Origin: Pedococcus sp.
Lineage (GTDB): Bacteria > Actinomycetota > Actinomycetes > Actinomycetales > Dermatophilaceae
Direction of reading: 5' to 3'
Assembly: GCA_025936615.1 (NCBI GenBank)
Contig: JAICSZ010000117.1
Location: forward strand, 1 to 7,034
DNA: 7,034 nucleotides
A program made the translations under genes and the position numbers. Shown here in pieces: positions 7,018-7,034 of this stretch. Position 1 is the stretch's first letter; each line of letters starts with the position of its first letter. Under the pieces are notes generated by a model. The model made no database searches, was not told the origin of the DNA, and saw nothing but the letters and a program-made list of their open reading frames with translations.

Positions 7018-7034
7018 CGGTCAGTGGCTCAGGC

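Overview
The window is the distal part of a respiratory nitrate reductase operon, narGHJI, read entirely on the + strand, followed by a small cupin gene and a short non-coding tail. The DNA is very GC-rich. Third codon positions are almost always G or C, which leaves long spurious open frames on both strands. This composition, the form of the four Nar proteins and the actinobacterial-type cupin suggest a high-GC actinobacterium, perhaps of the Intrasporangiaceae or Nocardioidaceae. That assignment is inference; there is no rRNA or other taxonomic marker here.

Layout: 1-3411 is narG, the molybdenum catalytic subunit, cut at its 5' end by the window edge so that about 86 N-terminal residues are missing. 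3411-5093 is narH (iron-sulfur subunit), 5093-5809 is narJ (assembly chaperone) and 5809-6537 is narI (diheme membrane subunit). 6534-6881 is a 115-residue cupin. 6882-6980 is non-coding with two inverted repeats. 6981-7017 is a strong hairpin, probably a terminator. The last 17 bases hold nothing assignable.

The genes are packed without gaps. narG/narH, narH/narJ and narJ/narI each overlap by one base in a TGATG stop-start junction, each with a Shine-Dalgarno-like sequence inside the preceding gene. narI/cupin overlap by four bases (GTGA). This points to one polycistronic message with translational coupling. The promoter must lie upstream of the window.

Together the products form the membrane-bound, cytoplasm-facing NarGHI complex. 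NarI oxidises quinol through two b hemes, NarH relays electrons through four Fe-S clusters, and NarG reduces nitrate to nitrite at a Mo-bisMGD centre. NarJ is needed for NarG maturation and for docking on NarI. The sequence shows the expected ligands: the fourth FS0 cysteine and the Mo-ligand aspartate in NarG, 15 Cys plus 1 Trp in NarH, and four heme His in NarI. The core operon is therefore ordinary and looks intact as far as it is visible. The least conventional parts are the coupled cupin and the structured tail behind it. I saw no mobile element, CRISPR array, tRNA or rRNA, and I do not see evidence for a wholly new system.
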